Shown: positions 46,568-55,903, counted from the first letter of the stretch. The stretch is 64,000 nt of DNA from Salinactinospora qingdaonensis (GCF_039539445.1 NZ_BAABDD010000023.1:7006-71005), one strand, 5' to 3'. Numbers and translations are program-made. The notes: generated from the sequence alone by a model not told the origin.

Positions 46568-46756
46568 CCTCAAGGGGGTCAGCCTCAAGATGAGGTGGTG
46601 GTGCTGTTTCGTGGCGTTGTCCCTTTACTCAGCGCTGTCCTTTTGCTTTGTCCCCCTTAAAGCGCCGAGGTTGTGGGGTGGGGGTGTTTGTATATCGCCT
46701 CTTTTTGAGGTGTTGAGGTTGTGGGGTGAGGAGAGGCATGTATACCGCCCTTCAAG

Positions 46757-46790
46757 CTGCCGAGATCGCGTAGCGATCGAGGCACGAGCG
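46757..46790 (-). repeat. Dispersed repeat, partial inverted copy
   Basis: These 34 nt are the reverse complement of the 3' end of copy 1 (CGCTCGTGCCTCGATCGC...CGATCTCGGCAG). They lie about 190 nt from copy 1, so the two could form a long stem. Confidence 0.75.
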
Positions 46791-47152
46791 GACGACACCA
46801 CTTCCCACACTGTCGACCACCACCGGCCCTGCCTGGGTAGGGCCCGGGGGGCGGCTCGGTTGCCCGCTCGGAATCGATACTGTCCCCGCGCATGCGGGGA
46901 GTCGCCGCAGGAGGGCGGAGCCGTTCGCCAGGGCGCTATGACACCGCAGCCGCCGGTGAACGCGACACGGCCTCCGCGGCGGCGAGCACCGCGGAGGCCG
47001 GGGGCTTGTGAGGAGGCGATACATCCGGTCACACCGTTCGCGCCCCGTGTGGTCCCCCAGTGGTCAGACCACGTCCAATCCCCCCGGATTTCGGTGTCCG
47101 ACCAGGTCAGGCGCTTGTTTCGGTCTGCGAAGCGGGCGGGTCCGGCCGCAAG

Positions 47153-47956
47153 CTAGCCCTTGCGGGCCACACCGCCGTACTCGGAGACCGGCTGGATCTG
47201 GTCGACCTCGGTCGTCTCCGGGCGCCATAGCGAACACGAGACCACGCCTGGCTCCAGCAGTTCCAGACCGTCGAAGAGCGCCTCGATCCCCGCGGCAGAA
47301 CGCACCGTGAGCTTGGGGGTGCCCCGTTCGTTCCACGCTGCGGCCACCTGGTGCGCGCGCTCGGGGTCGAGATCGTCGGTGGGGTGGGAGATCACCAGGT
47401 AGCTACCTGGAGCCAGTGCCTCCAGCAGCCGGTCCAGCACCGAGCGTACTTCCGTGTCGTCGCTCACGAAGTTGACCACGCCCAGCAGCATTAGGGCCAC
47501 CGGTTCCGACAGGTCCAGGGTTGTGCGGGCCGCCTCCAGGATCGTCTCCGGGGAACGCAGGTCGGCGTCGACGTAGTCGGTGGCGCCCTGCTCGGTACTG
47601 GCGAGCAGGTCACGAGCGTGTGCGAGCACAAGCGGATCGTTGTCCACATACACCACGCGCGCCTCGGGAGCCAGAGACTGGGCGACCTCGTGGGTGTTGT
47701 TGCCGGTCGGTAGCCCTGTGCCGATGTCGAGGAACTGCCGTATGCCCTCGTTTTGTACCAGGTGGGTGACGGTGCGTCGCAGGAACTCGCGGTCGGCTAG
47801 CGCGTTGTCGACGATCTCGGGGAAGAACGAGCGGATCTGCTCGCCCATCTCCCGGTCGACGGGGTAGTTGTCTGTGCCGCCCAGCCAGTAGTTCCAGATA
47901 CGGGCGTTGTGCGGGATCGAGGTGTCGATGGTGGGCTCAGGAGTCTCAGCGGACAC
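47153..47956 (-). CDS. DUF574 SAM-dependent methyltransferase
   Basis: This 267-residue protein belongs to an actinomycete-specific methyltransferase family (Methyltransf_19). Its hallmark start is IDTSIPHNARIWNYWLGGTDNYPVDRE. It has motif I FLDIGTGLPTGNNTHEVAQ, VYVDNDPLVLAHA and a C-terminal WRPE. These proteins are abundant in Streptomyces-like genomes and mostly uncharacterised. No linked gene suggests a substrate. Confidence 0.92.
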   Translation of the reverse strand: MSAETPEPTIDTSIPHNARIWNYWLGGTDNYPVDREMGEQIRSFFPEIVDNALADREFLRRTVTHLVQNEGIRQFLDIGTGLPTGNNTHEVAQSLAPEARVVYVDNDPLVLAHARDLLASTEQGATDYVDADLRSPETILEAARTTLDLSEPVALMLLGVVNFVSDDTEVRSVLDRLLEALAPGSYLVISHPTDDLDPERAHQVAAAWNERGTPKLTVRSAAGIEALFDGLELLEPGVVSCSLWRPETTEVDQIQPVSEYGGVARKG

Positions 47957-48223
47957 GTTCCTGCTTTCTACAGTGGCGCTTCAGGGGCGCAAACGGGTGG
48001 TACCCGACCATTCAATGCCCCTGTCGAATCCGTGGGCAAGTACCCGGGGGAGTGGGCCGGCCGTTGCTCGAAGCGATGCGGGAGAGCCGTGGCGACCGGA
48101 AAACGGCGGTACCGGCGCAGCCTTCAGCGCCGGGCGAGGAGACGACCCGCCTGGATGCGGCCATGGCGATGGCAGGCGGGGGGCGTCGGAGCGTCGGTGG
48201 GCGCGGTCGTCGTCGAACACCCC

Positions 48224-48559
48224 TCAACCGCCGCGGGGTGCGTACATGATCACCGCGACTCCGGCCAGGCAGATCAAAGCGCCGAGGATGTCGAAGCGGT
48301 CGGGGCGGAAGCCGTCGACGATCATGCCCCAGGCTAGCGAGCCGGCGACGAACACTCCGCCGTAGGCGGCCAGGATGCGCCCGAAGTGGGCCTCGGGCTG
48401 TAGCGTTGCCACGAATCCGTAGAGCCCTAGGGCGATGACCCCGGCGCCGACCCAGATCAGCCCCCGGTGCTCGCGCACCCCCTGCCACACCAGCCAGGCG
48501 CCGCCGATCTCGAACAAGGCGGCCACGGCGAACAGCACCACGGAACGCAGGATCAGCAC
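48224..48559 (-). CDS. YnfA-family (UPF0060) small membrane protein
   Basis: The protein has 111 residues from a GTG at 48559 behind GGAGGAG. Four membrane segments fill the length, with family motifs FALFEIGGAWLVWQ (here AALFEIGGAWLVWQG), GFVATLQPEAHFGRILAAYGGVFVAGSL and DRFDILGALICLAGVAVIMYAPR. It is related to small multidrug resistance transporters. Function unproven. Confidence 0.92.
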   Translation of the reverse strand: MLILRSVVLFAVAALFEIGGAWLVWQGVREHRGLIWVGAGVIALGLYGFVATLQPEAHFGRILAAYGGVFVAGSLAWGMIVDGFRPDRFDILGALICLAGVAVIMYAPRGG

Positions 48560-48891
48560 GCGGTCTCCTCCGGCTCGGTCGGGGGCGGCTTCCTCATGCT
48601 CTCATCGAGCGGACCGTGGGGCGGGGGCGAGTGCGCGCACCTGGGGGTGGTCTGGGCGGCGTGATCGCTGCGAGTGGCCGTTGGGCGATCCTGGGCGGCA
48701 CGAATCGTCGGGCGGACATCCCCACGTCACGATCATGGTGGACGTACCCCGCTTGGCCTCCCCTGCGAGGGCGGCCGGCGACCGCCCCGGTCGCCCCACC
48801 TTCGCCGCCCCGTTGCCGACAGCCCCCCGACCCCCGCGAACCCGCCATCCACACGCCAGCCGTTCAGAAAACGAAACCTTGCCCGGGGGAG
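48560..48891. other. Intergenic region with partial repeat
   Basis: No gene is seen. Near its right end (about 48855-48884, minus orientation) is a diverged copy of the start of the dispersed repeat (AGCCGTTCAGAAAACGAAACC). Confidence 0.35.
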
Positions 48892-49818
48892 TCAGCGCAC
48901 TGTTTGAAGCAGTTTGTTGGGTGTGGTCTCGGTCGGCACGCCGGCGAGTACGCCGACCACGGCTGAGCCGGCCAGCGCCTTGTGCACCTCGTCGGGGGTG
49001 GCCTCCGGGTGTTGGCTGAGATACAGCGCCGCCACGCCGGCGGCATGCGCCGCGGCGACCGAGGTACCCGACATGGTGGAGGTCCCTCCGTCCAGCCAGG
49101 CGGAGGTGATGTCCACACCGGGGGCGTAGAGGTCCAGCCCCGCGCCGTGGTTGCTGAACGAGGCGACCCGGTCGTCACGGTCGGAGGCGCCCACGGTGAT
49201 GCCTTCGGCCACGCGCGCCGGGGAGGCGTTGCTGACATCCTCGGAGTCGGCGCTGGCCTCCAGCGAGTACGTGATCCCGGAGGCGATGGACCTGCGGATC
49301 GCATCGTCGAGAACGTCAGTGGGCGGGAGACCGATGACGAAATTGACGACCGAGGGGCCTGAAGCGTTCTTGGTGATCCAGTCGATCCCCTCCAACAGCC
49401 CCTCGATGCTGCCGCCGCCCTCGGCGTTGACGACCTTCACCGAGATCAGGTTCGCCTCCTTGGCGATCCCGAACTCGGCACCGCCGATGATCCCGGCCGT
49501 GTGGGTCCCGTTGCCGTTGTCGTCGCTGCCGTCCCCGCCGAAGGCGTCAAAACCCGGTTTCGCACGCCCCCGCAGGTCGGGGTGGTCATAGTCGATACCG
49601 GTGTCGACGATGTAGACGTCCACGCCGGCCCCGGCGGCCGACGGGTAGGTGTAGGAGTGGTCGAGCGGAAGCTCGGGCTGATCGATTCGGTCCAGTCCCC
49701 AGGATGGCGGGGCCGACTGCGTCACATGAGGCGGATTCGTACGTCGAATGGTTGACAAAGCTGCTCGCAGTTTTCCTCGTCGTGGTGAAGGCTCGTGTTG
49801 CCCGCATGACGGGCCCAC
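48892..49818 (-). CDS. Degenerate S8 subtilase lacking signal and prodomain
   Basis: The 308-residue protein has the catalytic Asp (VYIVDTGIDYDHPDL), His (NGNGTHTAGIIGG) and Ser (SGTSVAAAHAAGVAALYL) of subtilisin-like proteases. However, the N-terminus lacks a signal peptide and the inhibitor_I9 prodomain, and begins with an unrelated-looking stretch before PSWGLDRIDQPELPLD. The oxyanion Asn region, normally AAGNxN, reads EASADSE. VNMSLGG is replaced by VNFVIGLPP. An old secreted protease gene cut at its 5' end and drifting is likely. The exact start is uncertain. Confidence 0.7.
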   Translation of the reverse strand: MGPSCGQHEPSPRRGKLRAALSTIRRTNPPHVTQSAPPSWGLDRIDQPELPLDHSYTYPSAAGAGVDVYIVDTGIDYDHPDLRGRAKPGFDAFGGDGSDDNGNGTHTAGIIGGAEFGIAKEANLISVKVVNAEGGGSIEGLLEGIDWITKNASGPSVVNFVIGLPPTDVLDDAIRRSIASGITYSLEASADSEDVSNASPARVAEGITVGASDRDDRVASFSNHGAGLDLYAPGVDITSAWLDGGTSTMSGTSVAAAHAAGVAALYLSQHPEATPDEVHKALAGSAVVGVLAGVPTETTPNKLLQTVR

Positions 49819-50075
49819 CCGATTCGGGCGAGCGAAGTCAGCAGGCCGCAGTTGTCCGGGGCTATCCGCCGATATCCCCGACCGTGTTCAGTCCTCGGCG
49901 CATCCTGCTGCGCACGCGCCGGAGGCGGGCGGCCGCGCCGGTCGAGAATCCCGGTCGCGGCACGCCCGACACGCGGTAGGTACCCGCTTCCCGGTGCGCC
50001 CGGGCCGCGACGCCACCGACGGAATCCGTGCGAGATCTCCGATGCGCGGCGGCGCGGCCCGAGGGCCTACGGGGG

Positions 50076-50414
50076 TTACTTCGCAAGCGCCTCGTCGAGC
50101 GCCACCAGGTGGCCGGTCCCGCTCAGCGACGCCAGGTCGATGTCGGCCACGCAGCGAACCTTCACGTAGTTCAGCGTCAGCGTCCCCTCGAGATGCACGC
50201 TCCCGCTGGCATTGGTGAAGTCCGCTTTGCCCAGGTCGGTGGCGGTCTCGTCGACGCGCACGCCCAGGTCGGTTCCTCCCTGCGAATCAGGGAATTTGAT
50301 GAAGACATAGCCCAGCTCGGAGATGCGCCGCCGCAGCTCCTCCGCCGAGGGCGACGGGCCGCCGACAACGACGTTGTGCCCCTCAACGCAGAGACGTTCG
50401 ACGAGTTCGTCCAT
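50076..50414 (-). CDS. Hypothetical 112-residue protein next to MbtH gene
   Basis: It starts at 50414 (MDELVERLCVEGHNVVVGGP) behind GAGGAG. No signal or membrane segment is seen. The first half has alpha/beta character (SAEELRRRISELGYVFIKFPDS). The second half is a run of beta-like segments (SVHLEGTLTLNYVKVRCVADIDLASL). No family recognised. It may be the last gene of the NRPS cluster, but a repeat element separates it from the MbtH gene. Confidence 0.6.
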   Translation of the reverse strand: MDELVERLCVEGHNVVVGGPSPSAEELRRRISELGYVFIKFPDSQGGTDLGVRVDETATDLGKADFTNASGSVHLEGTLTLNYVKVRCVADIDLASLSGTGHLVALDEALAK

Positions 50415-50503
50415 GAATAGCTCCTCTAGAACTGCTACACGCTTTTTGCCGAGTGATCGTTTGCGATGTCTCACTCGACAGATCCGGTGACTCGCCGACG
50501 GCA

Positions 50504-50651
50504 TGGGTTCTGTTTTTCGGACGGCTGGGGGCCGTGGGGGTGTTCTTCGTTCGCTCGTGCCTCGATCGCTGCGCGATCTCGGCAGTCTGCGGGGGCGCTC
50601 ACCCTCTTTTACCCACCGCCCGTCCTCGCCGCCCTTTTCAAAAACAGAACC
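50504..50651 (-). repeat. MITE-like element with terminal inverted repeats, copy 2 of the repeat
   Basis: GGTTCTGTTTTT (50506-50517) and AAAAACAGAACC (50640-50651) are perfect 12-nt inverted termini around a 146-nt element. Its first 82 nt repeat copy 1 at 46482. The right terminus abuts the stop codon of the MbtH gene (50651-50653). No coding capacity. Confidence 0.7.
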
Positions 50652-50851
50652 TAGCTCGCCGACTCCTCCATCTGCTTGCGTAGGCTTCGCGGGCGCATGT
50701 CGGTCCAGGTTTCCTGCACGTAGGCGAGGCACTCGTCCTTTGAGCCGCTCACCCCCGTGTCCTGCCAACCCGCGGGAATGTCGAGGTAGGACGGCCACAG
50801 GGAGTACTGTTCCTCGTCGTTGACGAGGACCTTCATCTGGCTGTCGTCCAT
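50651..50851 (-). CDS. MbtH-like NRPS chaperone
   Basis: This 66-residue protein has the full MbtH signature: VLVNDEEQYSLWPSYLDIPAGW, then DECLAYVQETWTDMRPRSLR. MbtH proteins bind adenylation domains and are needed for folding or activity of many actinomycete NRPSs. It lies in the same direction as, and downstream of, the NRPS and precursor genes, so the NRPS A domains are its probable partners. Confidence 0.95.
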   Translation of the reverse strand: MDDSQMKVLVNDEEQYSLWPSYLDIPAGWQDTGVSGSKDECLAYVQETWTDMRPRSLRKQMEESAS

Positions 50852-50941
50852 TGTTGATCTCCAACCTTTGTCGTCAGGGGGTCCCGCTGTTTCTCGCAGC
50901 GCTACTTTTAAGAAAAGAGGGGATGGGTGTTCCGCGATCTT

Positions 50942-51553
50942 CTAGGGAAAGAGCCACGGCGCTTCTTGCCTACGGGCCTTCTCGTAGGCAAGTATTTCGT
51001 CCTTGTGGGAGAGGGACCACCCGATATTGTCCAGCCCCTCCATAGCGGCATTCTTGTTGAAGGGGTCGATTTCGAAGTGGAACGTGTGTCCCTCCGCAGT
51101 CGTTACAGACTGAGAGGGGAGATCGACGTGCAACGTGGACGCGCCTGGCCGGAGAGAGTTGAGGAGCGTCGCGACCTGTGAGGAGGCCAGTGTGATCGGG
51201 AGGATGTTGCTGTTGAAGCAGTTGTTGTAGAAGATGTCTGCAAAGCTCGGGGCGATGATGCACACGAACCCGTATTCGCGCAACGCCCACGGAGCATGCT
51301 CCCGTGAAGAGCCACAGCCGAAGTTCTCGTCCGCCACGAGAATGCTCGCGTCCTCGTAGCCGGGCTCGTTCAGCACGAAATCCGGATTGGGCGTGTGACC
51401 GTCTTCGAGGTACCGCCAGTTGGCGAACAGGAATTTACCGAAGCCGGTGCGGCGGATCGACTTGAGAAAACGCGCGGGGATGATGTCATCTGTGTTCACA
51501 TTGGTCCGTGCCAGCGGCACGGCAACACCATCATGGGTGATGAACTTCTCCAT
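50942..51553 (-). CDS. leuD: LeuD-type dehydratase small subunit (NRPS cluster)
   Basis: The protein has 203 residues from the ATG at 51553 (MEKFITHDGVAVPLARTNVNTDDIIPARFL). Typical motifs are NVNTDDIIPARF, ADENFGCGSSREHAPWAL and AIADIFYNNCFNSNILP (here SFADIFYNNC). With LeuC it isomerises 2-substituted malates via dehydration and rehydration. Position among NRPS-cluster genes suggests a specialised copy acting on an elongated 2-oxo-acid pathway intermediate rather than, or in addition to, isopropylmalate. Confidence 0.92.
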   Translation of the reverse strand: MEKFITHDGVAVPLARTNVNTDDIIPARFLKSIRRTGFGKFLFANWRYLEDGHTPNPDFVLNEPGYEDASILVADENFGCGSSREHAPWALREYGFVCIIAPSFADIFYNNCFNSNILPITLASSQVATLLNSLRPGASTLHVDLPSQSVTTAEGHTFHFEIDPFNKNAAMEGLDNIGWSLSHKDEILAYEKARRQEAPWLFP

Positions 51554-51566
51554 GGAGGTCCTTTCT

Positions 51567-52973
51567 CTACAGGGCGCGAACATCGGCGAAGCGGCCGGTT
51601 ACAGCCGTCGCAGCCGCCGTCGCCGGACTGACCAGATGGGTCTGGCCGCCACGCCCCTGACGCCCCTCGAAATTGCGGTTGCTCGTCGAGGCGCACCGTT
51701 CGCCCGCCGATAGGCGGTCCCCGTTCATGGCGATGCACATGCTGCACCCGGCCTCGCGCCACTCGAAGCCCGCCTCGCGGAATATGTCGGCCAGCCCTTC
51801 TTCTTCGGCCTGGCGGCGAACGCTCATCGAACCGGGGACGACAATGGCCCGCACGTTGGCCGCGACCCGCCTGCCGGCGACGTAGCCGGCCGCCATGCGA
51901 AGGTCCTCCACCCGCGAGTTCGTACACGACCCGATGAAAACGGTGTCGACCTCCACGTCCTGAATGCGCTGTCCCGGTTCCAGGCCCATATACTCCAGCG
52001 CCTGTTCGATTCCCGCCCGGGCCACCGGGTCGCTCTCGGCAGCGGGGTCCGGGATCGTTCCTGTGACATCGACGACCATGCCGGGGTTGGTCCCCCACGT
52101 GACCTGCGGGGCCAGGTCATCGACAGCCAGGTGGTACTCCGCGTCGAAGCGGGCACCCGGGTCGGTGGCCAACGCCTTCCACTGCTCTGCCGCCTGTTCG
52201 AAGAGCTCACCTGAGGGAGCGAAGCGTCGCCCGCGCACGTACTCGATCGTGACGTCGTCGGGGGCTACCATGCCCGCCCTCGCCCCCGCCTCGATCGCCA
52301 TGTTGCACAGCGTCATGCGTCCCTCGATCGTCAACGAGCGAACGGCGGAGCCGCTGAACTCGATGACGTGGTGCGTACCGACGTTGGTACCGAGCTTGCC
52401 GATCACGGCAAGAGCGATGTCCTTCGCAGTCACACCGGGTCTGAGCACCCCGTCGATGTGGATGTTCATCGTTTTGGGCTTGCGCTGTAGCAGGCACTGG
52501 GTGGCCAGCACGTGTTCCACTTCGCTGGTTCCGATACCTACCGCGAAGATGCCGAGCGCCCCGTGGGTGGACGTATGGGAGTCACCGCACACGACCGTCA
52601 TACCGGGCAGGGACAGGCCCAGTTCCGGTCCCACCACGTGCACGATCCCCTGGTCTTCGTTGTTCATGTCGAGGAGCGTGACGCCGAAGTCCCGCGCGTT
52701 CTCCTCCATCGTCTCGATACACATCACGCTCGGCTCGTCCACGACGTCGACGAGCCGACGCCCCGGCGTGGTGGGAACGTTGTGGTCGATCACGGCGATG
52801 GTGGTCTCGGGGCGGTGGACCGGGAGATTGCGCTCCCTCAGGCCGGCGAAAGCCTGCGGCGAGGTCGCTTCATGGGTGAGGTGTCGATCGATGTAGAGCA
52901 TCGGCACCTCACCGGGCTCGTCACGCACGATGTGTGCGTCCCAAATTTTTTCGAACATTGTTCGAGGGGGCAT
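51567..52973 (-). CDS. leuC: LeuC-type dehydratase large subunit (NRPS cluster)
   Basis: The 468-residue protein is of aconitase/isopropylmalate dehydratase type. It has substrate and cluster residues in VIDHNVPTT, VCGDSHTSTHGALG, VFIGSCTNSRVEDLR and AGCSMCIAMN (4Fe-4S Cys ligands). The start at 52973 has GGAGG 9 nt upstream. A second ATG at 52958 does not. The LeuD gene follows after 13 nt. As a pair they form the isomerase of a leucine-like chain-elongation pathway. Confidence 0.93.
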   Translation of the reverse strand: MPPRTMFEKIWDAHIVRDEPGEVPMLYIDRHLTHEATSPQAFAGLRERNLPVHRPETTIAVIDHNVPTTPGRRLVDVVDEPSVMCIETMEENARDFGVTLLDMNNEDQGIVHVVGPELGLSLPGMTVVCGDSHTSTHGALGIFAVGIGTSEVEHVLATQCLLQRKPKTMNIHIDGVLRPGVTAKDIALAVIGKLGTNVGTHHVIEFSGSAVRSLTIEGRMTLCNMAIEAGARAGMVAPDDVTIEYVRGRRFAPSGELFEQAAEQWKALATDPGARFDAEYHLAVDDLAPQVTWGTNPGMVVDVTGTIPDPAAESDPVARAGIEQALEYMGLEPGQRIQDVEVDTVFIGSCTNSRVEDLRMAAGYVAGRRVAANVRAIVVPGSMSVRRQAEEEGLADIFREAGFEWREAGCSMCIAMNGDRLSAGERCASTSNRNFEGRQGRGGQTHLVSPATAAATAVTGRFADVRAL

Positions 52974-53018
52974 CGTAGGGTTCCTCCAAGCATGCCTGTC
53001 GCAACGTCTAAGGGGGTC

Positions 53019-54410
53019 TTAGGCCCCATGCGGCGCCGAAGCCTCCGCGTAGCTCGCTTCCAGCTCCTCGGCGGTCAGTTCGCGGCCCAGCTCGTTGGCC
53101 CGAGCGAGGGCGTTCTCGATGGCCTCCGAAGAGAGCTTTTGGGGGTCGCCCCCGCTGCTCATGTAGGCGAGCTTCACCGTGCTCTGGCCGCTCCACGGGC
53201 TGACGCCCACAGACGTGGTGCCGCCGACGGTCTCCGGGTTGACGGCCGAGTACACGGTGCTGGCCATCTCCCGCAGCTTGTCCTCCAGAACGAAGTCCTT
53301 CGCGCCCCGGGCTTTGTCGGCCAGACCGTGGGCCTTGAGGATGGCGTCGGTGTGAATGCCCGAGGAGGTGTGGCTGTAGCGCTGCCCGAGTACTCCGTGT
53401 TCCGGCGCCGGGACGTCGACCATGTCCCCGTAGAACGAGATCAGCGGGAGGAGTTCTCGCATCTCCCAACGAGGGGGAAGACCGGCCTCTGCTTCGATGG
53501 CGGCCAGATTCAGCACAATCTCTTCCAGGGAGGCGTTACCGGAGCGCTCGCCGACGCCGCGCGAGACGACGTGGATACGGTCGATCCCGGCCGCGGTCGC
53601 CATCATCGCGTTGCCCAACGCGTTGCCCATGTCGCGGTGCCCGTGCCACTCCAACTTCACGTCGGGCATGCCCAGAGCTTCGAGCTCCTGCCGGACGAAG
53701 CGTACGAGGCGGTAGGTGCCCAGCGGCCGGATGGTGCCGATCGTGTCGGCCATGGCGACGCTGTGGGCGCCCGCCTCAACCTGGGTGCGCACGATCGCGC
53801 GTACGTCCTCGGGGGAGGTCTGGCTGGTGTGCTCGGTCCCCGCGATGACGGGGATGCCCACGTCCACGGTTTTCCTGATGAACGTGTCCAGCTTGTCCTG
53901 GATGAAGCTCAGGTCCCAGCCTTGGACGAGCCGCCGAGACGGAGCGGTGCCCATGAACACGAGGGATACGAGTCCCGGATGAATCTCCTTGCACTCGATG
54001 GTCCACTTCAGCGATTCCTCCGTGCACATGGAGAGCACGGAGGGAACGATGGAGGGAACCTCGTCTCGCATCCGCGCGAGGAGCTCCTTCATCTTCGCGT
54101 TGAGCGTGCCAGCCTCACCGGGGTAGATCCCGACACAGGCGTAGGTGATCCCGAAGTCGCTGAGCAGGGACAGGTATTGCAGCATCTTGTCGACTGACGG
54201 ATAGCTGGCGGTGCCCTGGAGCCCGTCCCGCAGGCACTCCGAGACAAGCTCGGTACCGGCGGCCTGCGAAGCGAGCGGCTCACCGGGGATATTTTGCGGG
54301 AGCGGCGCGAGTGGACTCTCTTCGTTGTTCCAATTGAAGTTCGTTGGCACATCGAAGGAGTTCATGTCCGTCCTCGCGGCGTCTGCGGAGTTGGCTTTTT
54401 CTTTCTGCAT
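53019..54410 (-). CDS. HMGL-family alkylmalate synthase-like enzyme
   Basis: This 463-residue protein has an N-terminal TIM barrel of the isopropylmalate/homocitrate synthase superfamily: ELVSECLRDGLQGTASYP (LRDGxQ, catalytic Arg/Asp), LEWHGHRDMGNALGNAMMA (metal His-x-His) and a Gly-rich RGVGERSGNASLEE. It lacks the C-terminal Leu-feedback domain of full LeuA. Divergence from LeuA and the linked LeuBCD and aminotransferase genes suggest condensation of acetyl-CoA with a different 2-oxo acid, as HphA does for homophenylalanine. The substrate is not readable. Confidence 0.85.
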   Translation of the reverse strand: MQKEKANSADAARTDMNSFDVPTNFNWNNEESPLAPLPQNIPGEPLASQAAGTELVSECLRDGLQGTASYPSVDKMLQYLSLLSDFGITYACVGIYPGEAGTLNAKMKELLARMRDEVPSIVPSVLSMCTEESLKWTIECKEIHPGLVSLVFMGTAPSRRLVQGWDLSFIQDKLDTFIRKTVDVGIPVIAGTEHTSQTSPEDVRAIVRTQVEAGAHSVAMADTIGTIRPLGTYRLVRFVRQELEALGMPDVKLEWHGHRDMGNALGNAMMATAAGIDRIHVVSRGVGERSGNASLEEIVLNLAAIEAEAGLPPRWEMRELLPLISFYGDMVDVPAPEHGVLGQRYSHTSSGIHTDAILKAHGLADKARGAKDFVLEDKLREMASTVYSAVNPETVGGTTSVGVSPWSGQSTVKLAYMSSGGDPQKLSSEAIENALARANELGRELTAEELEASYAEASAPHGA

Positions 54411-54457
54411 AACCTCTCCTTTTCAGGAAAACAATCCCCCCACAGCACGGCCGGCCG

Positions 54458-55903
54458 TCAATCCGTCGCGACGGGCAAGATGCCGACCGAGAAGCGGATG
54501 TAATCATCGGAGTAACCAAAGGTGGAACCTGGTATTCCGGCAAGCCCGGTTTTCTCAAAGACGGAGAAAGAGTCTTCGCCTTCCCGGAGCTTGCTCCAGT
54601 TGTAAATAGTCACGTCGTCGTCGAGGTAGATTTGCTCAAAGAGACGGTGTTCTTTATCAAGCTTCTCCAGTTGCTCTCGCAGCCGGGAGCGGCGCAGCCG
54701 GTAGAGTTTGCGGATCTTTTCGATCAGTTGAGGGTTTTCCCGGAAAAGAGCGTGATAAGCCATGAAGCGTAGCTGCCACTCCCCGGGAAGGGAGGCCACA
54801 CTGTTGGTCCAGCTCGACCCCATTTTTCCGGCCAGTTCGGTGTCGCCGAAAACAATCCAGCCGAACCTTTCCCCCGTCAACGTGTGCGTCTTCGACCAAC
54901 TGCTCACGTAGATCATCTGGTCGGCTATATCGGCTGCGGAGGTGAGGCTTTGCATGCGCGCCTGATCGTCGGCGGGCGGACCCGTTCCGACATAGGCCAG
55001 GTCTGCGAGGATGTAGATCCGTCGCCCTTGTTGCGCGAAACGCCGTATGACGTCCTGGAGGGACGAGAGTTCGTCGGGGGAGTAGGCGAACGTCGTCGGG
55101 TTGTTCGTCACCGCCAGGTAGACGATGTTGATGTCCGGGTTCTCTTCAAGAGTCTGCGAGAGCAGCGGGCCGGTCAGCTTGAAGTCGTCTTCTGCTCGGG
55201 TGTTAACCGAGTGCAGTCGGTATCCGTGGGAGGTGGCCTGTAGCTCCGGCATGTTGAATCCGGGGGCGGCGAAAAGGACCGCGCCCGGCGGCTGAGACTG
55301 GAGTCTGGACAGGCGGGCAAAGCCTCGGAGGACCTTGTCGATACAGTCCGTCGCTCCCAGCCCGACGGCCACATGCTGTGCGGAAGCCGTCAATCCCCAG
55401 TGCTGCATGTCGTCGGCCAGCCAGCCCCGCAGAACTGGATTGCCGACACCGTGAATGTCGTAGACACGCAGGTCGTGGCCTTTAGAGAGGAGGTGTCGCT
55501 CCGCTTCCAGCATCTGCTCCCGCAGCCACCGGTACCCCTCTCCCGAGGCGGTGTAGCCGTTCAGATCCTCTCCCGGCAGTGCGATGCCGAGTTCGTCTCC
55601 CAAGAGTCGAAAATCCTCGGGGCCGCCTGCCTCGCCCTCGCATTCGTTGATGAGGCGCACATTGACGTCACCGATCGTCCGGTTCACGATCTCGTGCCGA
55701 ATAGCCGCTTGATCGAAGTTACGTTCCACGCATTCTCGTTCCAGATCTTGAACGATTCGCGCCATGACCCGGATGGGCGGCTCTGCGCTTTCTCCCAGGC
55801 GGGCTCTATGGCGCTGCAGTATTTCCTTGCGGGCTTGCCGGACGAGCATGCGCTGCTCTTCAAGTCCGGCCGCAGCCTCTGAGGAGAAATTCTGCAGCAT
55901 CAT
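54458..55903 (-). CDS. PLP-dependent class I/II aminotransferase
   Basis: The protein has 481 residues from the ATG at 55903 (GGAGG 10 nt before); the frame is open to 55927. It is a fold type I aminotransferase with PLP Lys in VSSWSKTHTLTGERFGW, AVTNNPTTFAYSP and ADLAYVGTG, a long N-terminal extension (about 90 residues) and a normal C-terminus ending FGYSDDYIRFSVGI. In this cluster it is the logical last step, turning an elongated 2-oxo acid into the amino acid used by the NRPS. Confidence 0.88.
   Translation of the reverse strand: MMLQNFSSEAAAGLEEQRMLVRQARKEILQRHRARLGESAEPPIRVMARIVQDLERECVERNFDQAAIRHEIVNRTIGDVNVRLINECEGEAGGPEDFRLLGDELGIALPGEDLNGYTASGEGYRWLREQMLEAERHLLSKGHDLRVYDIHGVGNPVLRGWLADDMQHWGLTASAQHVAVGLGATDCIDKVLRGFARLSRLQSQPPGAVLFAAPGFNMPELQATSHGYRLHSVNTRAEDDFKLTGPLLSQTLEENPDINIVYLAVTNNPTTFAYSPDELSSLQDVIRRFAQQGRRIYILADLAYVGTGPPADDQARMQSLTSAADIADQMIYVSSWSKTHTLTGERFGWIVFGDTELAGKMGSSWTNSVASLPGEWQLRFMAYHALFRENPQLIEKIRKLYRLRRSRLREQLEKLDKEHRLFEQIYLDDDVTIYNWSKLREGEDSFSVFEKTGLAGIPGSTFGYSDDYIRFSVGILPVATD

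Larger units (their letters stand above)
46412..47152. other. Repeat-rich intergenic region
   Basis: No gene is recognised in about 740 bases. It holds two copies of a dispersed repeat in inverted orientation (46482-46567 and 46757-46790). It also has a degenerate direct repeat of about 40 nt containing GAGGTTGTGGGGTG (about 46665 and 46713). A lone palindrome lies at 46882-46901. Confidence 0.5.

Noticed and set aside
46882..46901. GTCCCCGCGCATGCGGGGAG, resembling a type I-E CRISPR repeat
   Set aside because: Only one unit is present. No second repeat at about 60 nt spacing and no cas genes. It is better read as a lone palindrome.
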